From Convivina praedatoris (GTDB taxonomy: Bacteria; Bacillota; Bacilli; Lactobacillales; Lactobacillaceae), in NCBI RefSeq assembly GCF_933208505.1, contig NZ_CAKOEU010000002.1: DNA of 64,000 nt. One strand, given 5' to 3'. The notes beneath the pieces are model-generated. The model made no database searches. It worked only from the letters and a program-made list of their open reading frames with translations, and was not told the DNA's origin. A program made the position numbers and the translations under genes. Shown piece by piece: positions 57,997-64,000 of this stretch. Positions within the stretch are counted from its first letter, which is position 1, and each line of letters opens with the position of its first letter.

Positions 57997-58413
57997 ATGG
58001 GGACTCGACAATATCATGTTGGAAAATTTGCCAAATTATTGGGAGTGACAACTTATACGGTTCGTTATTATGAGCAGGAAGGGTTGTTGCAATTTAATAA
58101 GGTTAACAATCAGCGCATTTATGACGATCAAGATGTTTTGTGGTTCCAATTTTTACAACACTTAAAAGGAGCAGGTTTTAGCTTAGCTGAGATGAAACAA
58201 TACGTGAAATTGCGGGTTCAGGGAGATTCAACGATTGCCCAACGGGAAACATTATTGCGAGAAAAGCAAGCTGAACTAAAGAAAGAAATTAAGCAAAAAC
58301 AGACTCATTTAGCGGTTGTGAAAGACAAAATTAATTTTTATCAACTTAAGCAAACCAAGAATTACAACGGAGATTTTGCAACCTTTCGTCAGCATGAAAA
58401 AAAATCGGAATAA
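57997..58413 (+). CDS. MerR-family regulator 3 (cassette 3)
   Basis: A 138-residue regulator. VGKFAKLLGVTTYTVRYYEQEGLLQF is the helix-turn-helix and wing. The C-terminal half is a long Lys/Gln-rich dimer helix. No cysteine is present. It lies 6 nt after the cupin gene and is last in the cassette. The stop codon sits in the loop of the terminator hairpin. It probably acts on P3. Confidence 0.92.
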   Translation: MGTRQYHVGKFAKLLGVTTYTVRYYEQEGLLQFNKVNNQRIYDDQDVLWFQFLQHLKGAGFSLAEMKQYVKLRVQGDSTIAQRETLLREKQAELKKEIKQKQTHLAVVKDKINFYQLKQTKNYNGDFATFRQHEKKSE

Positions 58414-58427
58414 ATTTCCGATTTTTT
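58399..58427. terminator. Bidirectional terminator of cassette 3
   Basis: AAAAAATCGGAA pairs with TTCCGATTTTTT across a 5-nt loop that contains the MerR 3 stop codon. Confidence 0.8.
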
Positions 58428-58431
58428 ATTT

Positions 58432-58635
58432 TTAATCAGCCGCATATTCTAAAATATCACCGGGTTGGCAATTTAATAGTGCACAAATTTTTTCTAAGGT
58501 ACTAAAGCGAATACCTTTGGCTTTACCTGTTTTTAGGATAGATAGATTTGCGGGTGTGATGCCAATTGCCTGGGCTAAGTCTTTAGAGGATATTTGTCGA
58601 TCTAATAAAACTTTATCTAAATTTACTTTGATCAT
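58432..58635 (-). CDS. Small XRE-family (YozG-like) regulator
   Basis: A 67-residue protein that is a single Cro/CI helix-turn-helix domain: VNLDKVLLDRQISSKDLAQAIGITPANLSILKTGKAKG, then FSTLEKICALLNCQPGDILEY. It lies 17 nt after the DUF2975 gene. This pairing is recurrent in Firmicutes. It probably autoregulates the pair through the palindrome at 59217-59234. Confidence 0.88.
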   Translation of the reverse strand: MIKVNLDKVLLDRQISSKDLAQAIGITPANLSILKTGKAKGIRFSTLEKICALLNCQPGDILEYAAD

Positions 58636-58652
58636 GTATAGCTCCCAGTTAG

Positions 58653-59192
58653 TTAAATCATGCTATCAGAATCTTCTTGTAGAGTTATTCCCTTATTGAA
58701 AATCAGATAGATGACGTAGATTGCGACTAAGATTAGTATATTTTTGAAAATTTCGGATAGTGGTAGGTTGAATGTCTGAGTGGCGTTCAGCTCTACTAAG
58801 CAGTAATTAATGCTCATCATGGATTGGAAAATGGTCATGCAAAGAACAGCAATCATAACCCTTTTAATTTGTATTAAATTAGCTTGAACAAAATAAGCTC
58901 CTTGGCGTAAGTTGTTAACCAAACGCCGAGTTGAATCAATTATAAAATAATATGTTGCCGAAATGAATAGGGCCAAAAAGTAGGTTGAAATTAAAATTAC
59001 AGGCGACACGTGACTGTTTAATAATGAATGATGACCTAAAGACATCGAATAATTAATCGTAGCCTGGTCGGGATGCAAAGCAACTAGGATACCACCTAAG
59101 ATTAACAGGCCAATTGCGGCAATAGTGCCAATTTCAACTAAAATGATGAGGATTGATAACAATTTGAAGATGATCATTGATTTATTATTCAT
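58653..59192 (-). CDS. DUF2975 membrane protein
   Basis: A 179-residue protein with four hydrophobic segments: the first at residues 9-40, then FLALFISATYYFIIDSTRRLVNNLRQGAYF with the family's Arg-rich loop, then two C-terminal helices. Function of DUF2975 is unknown; it is almost always encoded next to a small XRE regulator, as here. The start at 59192 follows a GAGGG-type site. Confidence 0.8.
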   Translation of the reverse strand: MNNKSMIIFKLLSILIILVEIGTIAAIGLLILGGILVALHPDQATINYSMSLGHHSLLNSHVSPVILISTYFLALFISATYYFIIDSTRRLVNNLRQGAYFVQANLIQIKRVMIAVLCMTIFQSMMSINYCLVELNATQTFNLPLSEIFKNILILVAIYVIYLIFNKGITLQEDSDSMI

Positions 59193-59216
59193 AATTTTTC
59201 CCTCGCTAAATATGTT

Positions 59217-59234
59217 TGTATAAATATTTATACA
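59217..59234. promoter_or_regulatory. Perfect 18-bp palindrome, candidate operator
   Basis: TGTATAAATATTTATACA is a perfect palindrome 25 bp upstream of the DUF2975 ATG, in the promoter region of the DUF2975-XRE pair. Confidence 0.55.
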
Positions 59235-59280
59235 CCTTTTATTATTGTTTTACAATAATAAATTATCCTTTAAGTATAAT

Positions 59281-59317
59281 AAAAAGCACTATTCCTAATT
59301 TGTGAATAGTACTTTTT
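59281..59317 (-). terminator. Intrinsic terminator after the YhgE/Pip-like gene
   Basis: On the minus strand AAAAAGTACTATTC pairs with GAATAGTGCTTTTT (one mismatch), with ATTATA after it. Confidence 0.7.
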
Positions 59318-59328
59318 GAGGGGAATAA

Positions 59329-60465
59329 TTATAGAAAACTTGCTTTGTGGCGCTTGCTGAAGCTTTCTAAAAAGAAAAGACCTAAGCCGGTCAAGCTAAT
59401 GACCATTAAAGCGATGGTATTTTGGTTAATAAAATTATTACTGTAGTAGAGTAGTTCGCGGATACCTTCGTACAAGAAACGCATGGGCAACCAAGGTAAA
59501 ATCCAATTTTGGTAGAAGGTTGGTAACATTTCTGGTGCCATGACTAAGAGGGGCAGGCCAAAGAATAATAGTAATCCAAAGATTGCCACACCGGGAACGC
59601 CAAGCCAAGCAATAAAGCCTGAGAATAGCATGATAAAGGCAAAGCTAGCTAAACTTAAGAACAGTGATAAGGTCAATGAATCTGGAAAGTTATAATCCAG
59701 AATTTGACTAGCGTAGAAGCGGGTTGAAAAACCAATTAAAATTGAAATGATAGCAATCAAACCAACTGTGATCGTTTTAAATTTGAGAACATCTTGACGA
59801 TGACGAGGTTGAAAAGCCTTAGAAGCAAAGTACATAAGCATGGTAACAGCTAAGCTGGCAATCCAAATTGGTTGGAAGAAGACTGAACTGGCAGCTTCAA
59901 GGTTGGTGGTCTGGTGAGTTTTGGTGACTTCGACTTTAAGTGGATTGGCAATGGTATTCACTTTATTAGCGGGAATAGTAGCATCTCCTAGTTTAGCCAG
60001 TGAATTATTCCCAATGCCAGTGCCAATTTTAGTAAACATGCCGGTTAAAATTTGGTTAATCGAAGTGGATAAAGTGTTGTTACGACCTTGGTTAAGCACA
60101 ATTTTAATTGTAACTGGTTGATTTGTTTGACTAATTTGCATAATATCGGTGGTAAAGTTTTTAGGAATAATAACAGTGGCGTAGTTGCCGTTAAAATCTA
60201 AATCTTTCTCCGCAGCGGACTGATTATCATATTGATGCCACTTGAAGATGGGATTATCGGCATGGTCGACTTTGGTTTTGTTATTCATGATTTGTTTGGT
60301 GATGTTTTTTCCCAGAGCTCCTTGATCTTCATTAACGATGGCGACCGGAATGTTTTGCATGGTCGATTTGGCAGATGGAATTTGGGCAATCGTCATGATT
60401 AGTGTGACTAATAAGGATGCTAAGATAGCAAATCCTAAGAATGTATTTTTAAAAATTGCTTGCAT
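59329..60465 (-). CDS. YhgE/Pip-like ABC-2 membrane protein
   Basis: A 378-residue protein with one N-terminal helix, an extracellular domain of about 190 residues (IPVAIVNEDQGALGKNITKQI, ATVIIPKNFTTDIMQI) and five or six C-terminal helices. The VAIVNEDQG and VIIPKNF motifs are typical of the YhgE/Pip and ABC-2 permease group linked to export and phage infection. The ATG at 60465 follows GGAGGAGAAA; upstream in-frame residues lack homology. It is divergent from a TetR-type gene. Confidence 0.85.
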   Translation of the reverse strand: MQAIFKNTFLGFAILASLLVTLIMTIAQIPSAKSTMQNIPVAIVNEDQGALGKNITKQIMNNKTKVDHADNPIFKWHQYDNQSAAEKDLDFNGNYATVIIPKNFTTDIMQISQTNQPVTIKIVLNQGRNNTLSTSINQILTGMFTKIGTGIGNNSLAKLGDATIPANKVNTIANPLKVEVTKTHQTTNLEAASSVFFQPIWIASLAVTMLMYFASKAFQPRHRQDVLKFKTITVGLIAIISILIGFSTRFYASQILDYNFPDSLTLSLFLSLASFAFIMLFSGFIAWLGVPGVAIFGLLLFFGLPLLVMAPEMLPTFYQNWILPWLPMRFLYEGIRELLYYSNNFINQNTIALMVISLTGLGLFFLESFSKRHKASFL

Positions 60466-60483
60466 AATTTTCTCCTCCACAAC

Positions 60484-60570
60484 TGCGACACTTAGTTGCT
60501 TTTTATCTGTGATTAAGCATATAGTGGGAGTGAAGTAATTGTAAGAATTAAAATGCATAAAAGTGTTGCA
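60484..60570. promoter_or_regulatory. Inverted 10-bp half sites in the Pip/TetR divergent region
   Basis: TGCGACACTT (60484-60493) and AAGTGTTGCA (60561-60570) are complementary except for one base. They flank the divergent promoters, one near each gene start, and are candidate TetR operators. Confidence 0.45.
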
Positions 60571-60585
60571 TTTTGGGGGAGAAAT

Positions 60586-61203
60586 TTGGCTAGTTATTCT
60601 AATAAAATTAATGTTACTAATGAGAAGATTGAAAATACTTTGTTGCAGTTACTAGATAAAATGCCATTTAATAAAGTTTCGGTTAATAATATATGTGAAT
60701 TGGCCGCCATTAATCGTTCTACTTTTTATCGTCATTATGTTGATAAATACCAAGTTTTGGATGATATTGAACAAAAAATCCTCCAGCAACTTCGTGCGAT
60801 TTCTAGTAGCGAGTTTGAACAAAGTACTAGTGTTAGTGACCTAGCGGTTAATTTGGAAGCGATTATTCAACAAATGTTGGCTGTTGTCGAAGCTAATCAA
60901 TCCACTTTATTCCTGTTACTAAATCAAAATGGGGATGCTAATTTTCAAAATCAGTTAAAGCAAGTCTTTGTTGAACGAATGCGGGATAGCTGGCAGCGAG
61001 TTAATCAGCACTTAAAAGTTGATAACCATGGGATTGATACTGGTTTATCTATCGAATTTATTGTTTCAGCAGATATGACAATTTTAAATTATGCTGTTAA
61101 TAATCCCCAAATTAGCCATCAACAAATTACAGAAACATTCACTAAACTCTTGATTAAAGGGCCGTTAAATACCCTTTATCAGTCAGTTAGTACAGAAGAT
61201 TAG
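60586..61203 (+). CDS. TetR-family regulator divergent from the YhgE/Pip-like gene
   Basis: A regulator whose N-terminal domain reads VTNEKIENTLLQLLDKMPFNKVSVNNICELAAINRSTFYRHYVDKYQVL, a TetR helix-turn-helix of the DhaS-like type. The start is uncertain: TTG at 60586 follows GGGGGAG at the right distance and gives 205 residues, whereas ATG at 60553 has no ribosome site and overlaps an operator-like repeat. It probably represses the divergent exporter-like gene. Confidence 0.85.
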   Translation: MASYSNKINVTNEKIENTLLQLLDKMPFNKVSVNNICELAAINRSTFYRHYVDKYQVLDDIEQKILQQLRAISSSEFEQSTSVSDLAVNLEAIIQQMLAVVEANQSTLFLLLNQNGDANFQNQLKQVFVERMRDSWQRVNQHLKVDNHGIDTGLSIEFIVSADMTILNYAVNNPQISHQQITETFTKLLIKGPLNTLYQSVSTED

Positions 61204-61207
61204 ACGC

Positions 61208-61242
61208 AAAAAGGAGCCTGTCGTTGAGGACGAGCTCCTTTT
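61208..61242. terminator. Bidirectional intrinsic terminator
   Basis: AAAAGGAGC pairs with GCTCCTTTT around an inner GTC/GAC stem. It lies between the convergent TetR and manganese catalase genes. Confidence 0.8.
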
Positions 61243-61259
61243 GTACTGTACATAAACAA

Positions 61260-62066
61260 TTAGCCTTGGTCGTTGTGCAAACGTTTATCGGCTGGCTTAG
61301 TTTCAGGAATACCACCCATAGCTTCGGGTTCTTCTTGATAGGTAAACTTTTCGCCATCCTTGGCGATTTGACCCTCGAATTGACGAGAACCATCACCATC
61401 CGAGAAGTTCATTAGGACGTGGGTAAATTCTTGGTGTTCAATATCTTTCATATCACCCGGTACAATGACACCATACTTTTCTTCTAGTTCTTCTTGGGCC
61501 TTCATGAATTGCAACTGATGTTGGGTTTCACGGGCTAACAAGAACTTTAACATGTCGCGAACGCCTTTATCCTCAGTCATGTAGTACAAGCGACTAACTT
61601 GCAAACGAGCTTGAGATTCACGGACAACGTTAAAACGCATATCAGCAACTAGGTTACCACTTGAAGTTACGTAACCGGCATTCCAAGCAGCACCGTTAGG
61701 ATTGTTTAATCCAGCCGTTAAGCCGTGCACTAAGGCATGTTCTGGATCCATGCCGCTCATCAACGCTGCCAAAGAAGGATCTTTCTTTAATTCTTCGGGG
61801 GTAGCTTGGAAGGGGGCTCCTTCTAAAAGATAGGCAATCATGGTCGAAATCATTTCTACGTGGCCAATTTCTTCGGTACCAGTGTCTAACAATAAATCCT
61901 TATATTTTTCATCACCAGTTGATGACCATCCTTGAGAAAGGTATGACATCATGCCAGTTGTTTCACCCCATTGACCTCCTAAGGCTTCTTGTAAACGACG
62001 AGCCATTAGTGGATCTGGACGGTCGGGCTTGGCATTGTACTGCAATTTACGAGTGTGCTTAAACAT
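61260..62066 (-). CDS. Manganese catalase
   Basis: A 268-residue di-manganese enzyme that decomposes hydrogen peroxide without haem, as expected in a catalase-positive lactic acid bacterium that lacks haem synthesis. The ligand glutamates and histidines lie in MARRLQEALGGQWGETTG, TGTEEIGHVEMISTMIAYLLEG and LKFLLARETQHQLQFMKAQEE. The start at 62066 begins MFKHTRKLQY as in the family. A long AT-rich hairpin lies upstream. It is monocistronic. Confidence 0.95.
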   Translation of the reverse strand: MFKHTRKLQYNAKPDRPDPLMARRLQEALGGQWGETTGMMSYLSQGWSSTGDEKYKDLLLDTGTEEIGHVEMISTMIAYLLEGAPFQATPEELKKDPSLAALMSGMDPEHALVHGLTAGLNNPNGAAWNAGYVTSSGNLVADMRFNVVRESQARLQVSRLYYMTEDKGVRDMLKFLLARETQHQLQFMKAQEELEEKYGVIVPGDMKDIEHQEFTHVLMNFSDGDGSRQFEGQIAKDGEKFTYQEEPEAMGGIPETKPADKRLHNDQG

Positions 62067-62094
62067 AAGAACCTACTTTCTTTGCAATGTGAGA

Positions 62095-62156
62095 ACGTAT
62101 ATTGATTTAAAATAATACCAATTTTAATATTATTTTAAGTATCTGGCGATATACGT
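62095..62156 (-). promoter_or_regulatory. Long imperfect hairpin upstream of manganese catalase
   Basis: An outer stem ACGTATAT (62095-62102) with ATATACGT (62149-62156) and an inner 11-bp stem TTAAAATAATA with TATTATTTTAA (62107-62138) form one two-part hairpin 30 bp before the catalase start. No U tract follows, so it is more likely an operator or leader structure than a terminator. Confidence 0.5.
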
Positions 62157-62283
62157 CCGGTGTTTTAATATTTAATGTTGAATTTCTGAATTATTTAACT
62201 TCTCATCAACATTGGTTAATAATATATCACAACTATACCAATTAATACAATAAAATATTTATTTTATTTTTTGTCATATATAA

Positions 62284-62312
62284 TTGACTTTTAAGTTGCA
62301 GTTAATTAAGAT
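62284..62312 (+). promoter_or_regulatory. Promoter of the XRE-DUF3278 cluster
   Basis: TTGACT (62284-62289) and TAAGAT (62307-62312) are separated by 17 bp. Confidence 0.6.
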
Positions 62313-62338
62313 GAGGGCGAAAGGTGTACGGAAGCATT

Positions 62339-62536
62339 ATGATCAATCGAATTCAAGAATACCGAAAACAACAAGGGTTGACTCAGGCTGATTTAGCTCA
62401 GCAGGTTGGGATTGCTCGCCAGACGGTCAATTTAATTGAAAATGGCAAGTATAATCCCAGTTTGGATTTATGTATTCGGATTTGTCAGTGCTTGGATACC
62501 GATTTGAACACCTTATTTTGGGAGGTAGAGAGATGA
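62339..62536 (+). CDS. Small XRE-family regulator of the DUF3278 cluster
   Basis: A 65-residue Cro/CI-type DNA-binding protein: NRIQEYRKQQGLTQADLAQQVGIARQTVNLIENGKYNPSLDLCIRI-type, a complete helix-turn-helix domain with nothing else. The ATG at 62339 follows GGAAG; an in-frame GTG at 62324 is less likely. Its TGA overlaps the ATG of the next gene (ATGA), so it is coupled to the membrane gene. It probably autoregulates. Confidence 0.9.
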   Translation: MINRIQEYRKQQGLTQADLAQQVGIARQTVNLIENGKYNPSLDLCIRICQCLDTDLNTLFWEVER

Positions 62537-63048
62537 AGCGCTTTACATCGATATTCCTAGGCTTGTTTTATTGTTTTTGGGAACCGATTGATCAAAAGAC
62601 TGAGCAGGCAATGGCCAAGTTCGGTAGTGTTGTCTTTCCGATGTTTTCAATTTATACCTTGATTTCTAGTTTTGCGGTGGCTTGCTTAGTGGGGCAGGAT
62701 GCGCAACGCCTTATCTATGGGATTTTATTCAGTAATTTTATAGTGTTTTTTATTCTACTGATGTCTTTTGGTTACTATATCCGTAAACACAAGTTGATCC
62801 AGGGAGAGGACTTTTGGATGCAAGCTCCTTCAAAAAGAGTAGCGCTTAGTCGTGCCATTAGTTCAGGACTATTCTTTGGCCTTGCGTATGTTATATTTGA
62901 TGGTTTTATGAATGTTTTTTTGAATGAAGGTTCCTTTGTCGGTGCTTTTGGTGTCCGTTCGTTGCTTGGAGATTTTGTTGCTGGTTTTGTTTGGGGTGGG
63001 CTTATTTTATTGATTAGCTATCCCTATCGTAGTGGTAATAAAAAGTAG
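62533..63048 (+). CDS. DUF3278-like membrane protein, copy 1
   Basis: A 171-residue protein with four or five hydrophobic segments. LGLFYCFWEPIDQKTEQAMAKFGSVVF begins the conserved part. VALSRAISSGLFFGLAYVIFDGFMN and FVAGFVWGGLILLISYPY follow. The layout is shared with the next gene, whose conserved part reads WFYGIDGVIDEYKEQKLNKFGN, typical of DUF3278 proteins encoded beside small XRE regulators in lactic acid bacteria. GGGAGG lies 7 nt before the ATG. Function unknown. Confidence 0.8.
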   Translation: MKRFTSIFLGLFYCFWEPIDQKTEQAMAKFGSVVFPMFSIYTLISSFAVACLVGQDAQRLIYGILFSNFIVFFILLMSFGYYIRKHKLIQGEDFWMQAPSKRVALSRAISSGLFFGLAYVIFDGFMNVFLNEGSFVGAFGVRSLLGDFVAGFVWGGLILLISYPYRSGNKK

Positions 63049-63108
63049 TTTAGGTGAAGAATTTATAAAATATTGACTAATGTTTTTTATAAATTGGAGG
63101 GTAGAGAG

Positions 63109-63621
63109 ATGAAGTTATATAACCGTCTATATATAGGCTTATTGCGCTGGTTTTATGGTATTGATGGTGTGATAGATGAGTATAAGGAGCAAAAGCTTAA
63201 TAAGTTTGGCAATATTGCTTTTATTTTGTTGATGATATATTTGATATTATCGACTTTTGTGACACTGCTCTTCTGGGCAAAATATGGTGATGGTGTACTT
63301 ATTAATTTAGTTTTGCTTAATATGGCTGTTTTCTTTGTTTCTGCTTTGATAGAAGGCTTTTATGTTTTTAAAAATAAGCTGGATAAAACGTATTCAAAAT
63401 CACCTGATAATCAAAAGAAAAAGTATCAACGAAAAGCAATACGAGTAGGTGTATTTTTTGGATTTTGGATGTATTTGTCAACTGGAATCCTGGATTATAT
63501 AATCGATAAAACGTCACTCGTTAATTTATTATCTATACAATCCATTGGTAGAGGAATTATTCAAGGTGTGTTTTTTGGAGCGTTCATGTATTTGATGTTT
63601 AAGCACCGAATTGATAAATAA
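63109..63621 (+). CDS. DUF3278 membrane protein, copy 2
   Basis: A 170-residue protein paralogous to the preceding one. It has the DUF3278 start (LRWFYGIDGVIDEYKEQKLNKFGNIAF), a hydrophobic hairpin, a Lys-rich cytoplasmic loop (NQKKKYQRKAIRVG) and the closing GRGIIQGVFFGAFMYLMF. The ribosome site region GGAGGGTAGAGAGATGAAG is nearly identical to that of copy 1, so the pair arose by tandem duplication. A terminator follows. Confidence 0.85.
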   Translation: MKLYNRLYIGLLRWFYGIDGVIDEYKEQKLNKFGNIAFILLMIYLILSTFVTLLFWAKYGDGVLINLVLLNMAVFFVSALIEGFYVFKNKLDKTYSKSPDNQKKKYQRKAIRVGVFFGFWMYLSTGILDYIIDKTSLVNLLSIQSIGRGIIQGVFFGAFMYLMFKHRIDK

Positions 63622-63623
63622 AT

Positions 63624-63655
63624 TAAAAAAGGCTCCCTGTCAGGGGCCTTTTTAA
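63624..63655 (+). terminator. Intrinsic terminator of the DUF3278 cluster
   Basis: AAAAAGGC pairs with GCCTTTTT around CCCTG/CAGGG and runs into TTTAATC. Confidence 0.8.
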
Positions 63656-63706
63656 TCGCTATTCTTGTGTTATATTGACAGTAAATAAATTATTTGAGGT
63701 AAAATA

Positions 63707-64000
63707 ATGAACTTTGAAACGAAGTTAATTCATGGTGGAATCAGTGAAGATGCTACTACTGGGGCAATGTCAGTGCCGATATACATGGCATCAACTTTCC
63801 GTCAAAAAAAGATTGGCACCAACAAATACGAATATTCGCGTTCTGGCAATCCAACACGTGAGGCGGTTGAAGACTTGATTGCTGATTTAGAAAATGGCAC
63901 AGCTGGATTTGCATTTGCTTCGGGTTCTGCTGCGATTCATACTGTCTTTTCCATGTTTTCAGCTGGTGATCATATCATCGTGGGCAATGATGTTTATGGT
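63707..64000 (+). CDS. Cystathionine gamma-synthase/beta-lyase family PLP enzyme (5' part, runs off the window)
   Basis: The first 98 residues are visible. FETKLIHGGISEDATTGAMSVPIYMASTFRQ and YEYSRSGNPTREAVEDLIADLENG are the conserved N-terminal blocks of trans-sulfuration enzymes, and FASGSAAIHTVFSMFSAGDHII includes the cofactor-phosphate region. The PLP lysine lies beyond the window. Cystathionine gamma-synthase, gamma-lyase and beta-lyase cannot be separated from this part. GAGG lies 9 nt before the ATG. Confidence 0.93.
   Translation, partial: MNFETKLIHGGISEDATTGAMSVPIYMASTFRQKKIGTNKYEYSRSGNPTREAVEDLIADLENGTAGFAFASGSAAIHTVFSMFSAGDHIIVGNDVYG

Noticed and set aside
1..64000. CRISPR arrays, complete insertion sequences, rRNA or tRNA genes
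   Set aside because: No spacer-repeat pattern, no transposase gene and no tRNA cloverleaf other than the tRNA-like part of tmRNA were found.

Overview
The window looks like a chromosomal segment of a low-GC lactic acid bacterium on the Leuconostoc/Weissella side of the Lactobacillaceae. The tmRNA tag reads AKNNNSYAIAA. The fatty-acid cluster has the lactic-acid-bacterial order with FabK and a FabT-like repressor. A surface protein carries a KxYKxGKxW signal peptide, and maltose is handled by phosphorolysis. The genus is inferred from these traits, not proven.

Layout. 1-9.5 kb is housekeeping: an incomplete cystine-type ABC binding protein behind a cysteine-containing leader peptide and attenuator, metG, a flavin disulfide oxidoreductase, an ECF S component, gap, the pncB-nadE NAD salvage pair and a metallophosphoesterase. 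9.7-20.1 kb is one fatty-acid synthesis operon (fabZ-fabT-fabH-acpP-fabK-fabD-fabG-fabF-accB-fabZ-accC-accD-accA) led by two FabT-type palindromes. Its terminator overlaps the apparent promoter of ssrA (tmRNA, 20149-20503).

20.5-24 kb is a decayed mobile/prophage-like island abutting the tmRNA 3' end. It contains two arrays of 10-bp-period ACTAAG repeats, a hairpin-rich stretch, an ArpU/RinA-like regulator, small unknown genes, about 1 kb without open reading frames, and a junction that has cut off the 3' end of an EamA transporter gene. 24.7-31.7 kb holds a GIY-YIG protein, a cluster of small membrane proteins with an MscL-like channel, an SMR exporter, a nitroreductase with a divergent Rrf2 regulator, and a KxYKxGKxW surface protein with an LPATA sorting signal.

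32-39 kb has an XRE-ABC ATPase fusion with its permease, a cre-controlled maltose cluster (MFS permease, maltose phosphorylase, mutarotase) and a ybjQ gene broken by a stop codon. 39-62 kb is a long stress and export region: a BceRS-BceAB peptide-resistance module, a CadD/CzrA-type metal resistance pair, a TetR-controlled DevC/DevA-like ABC exporter (permease frameshifted), and a PadR-controlled DHA2 pump. Three separate MerR cassettes follow; each has a 19-bp-spacer promoter of the same design and its own set of redox or detoxification enzymes. Then come a DUF2975/XRE pair, a YhgE/Pip-like protein with a divergent TetR, and manganese catalase. The window ends with an XRE/DUF3278 cluster and the start of a cystathionine synthase/lyase gene.

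The observations I consider most worth following are the cysteine leader peptide/attenuator, the three MerR cassettes sharing one operator architecture, the repeat arrays at the tmRNA 3' end, the triple 19-bp-spaced TetR-type operators, and two frameshifts located in T7 tracts.
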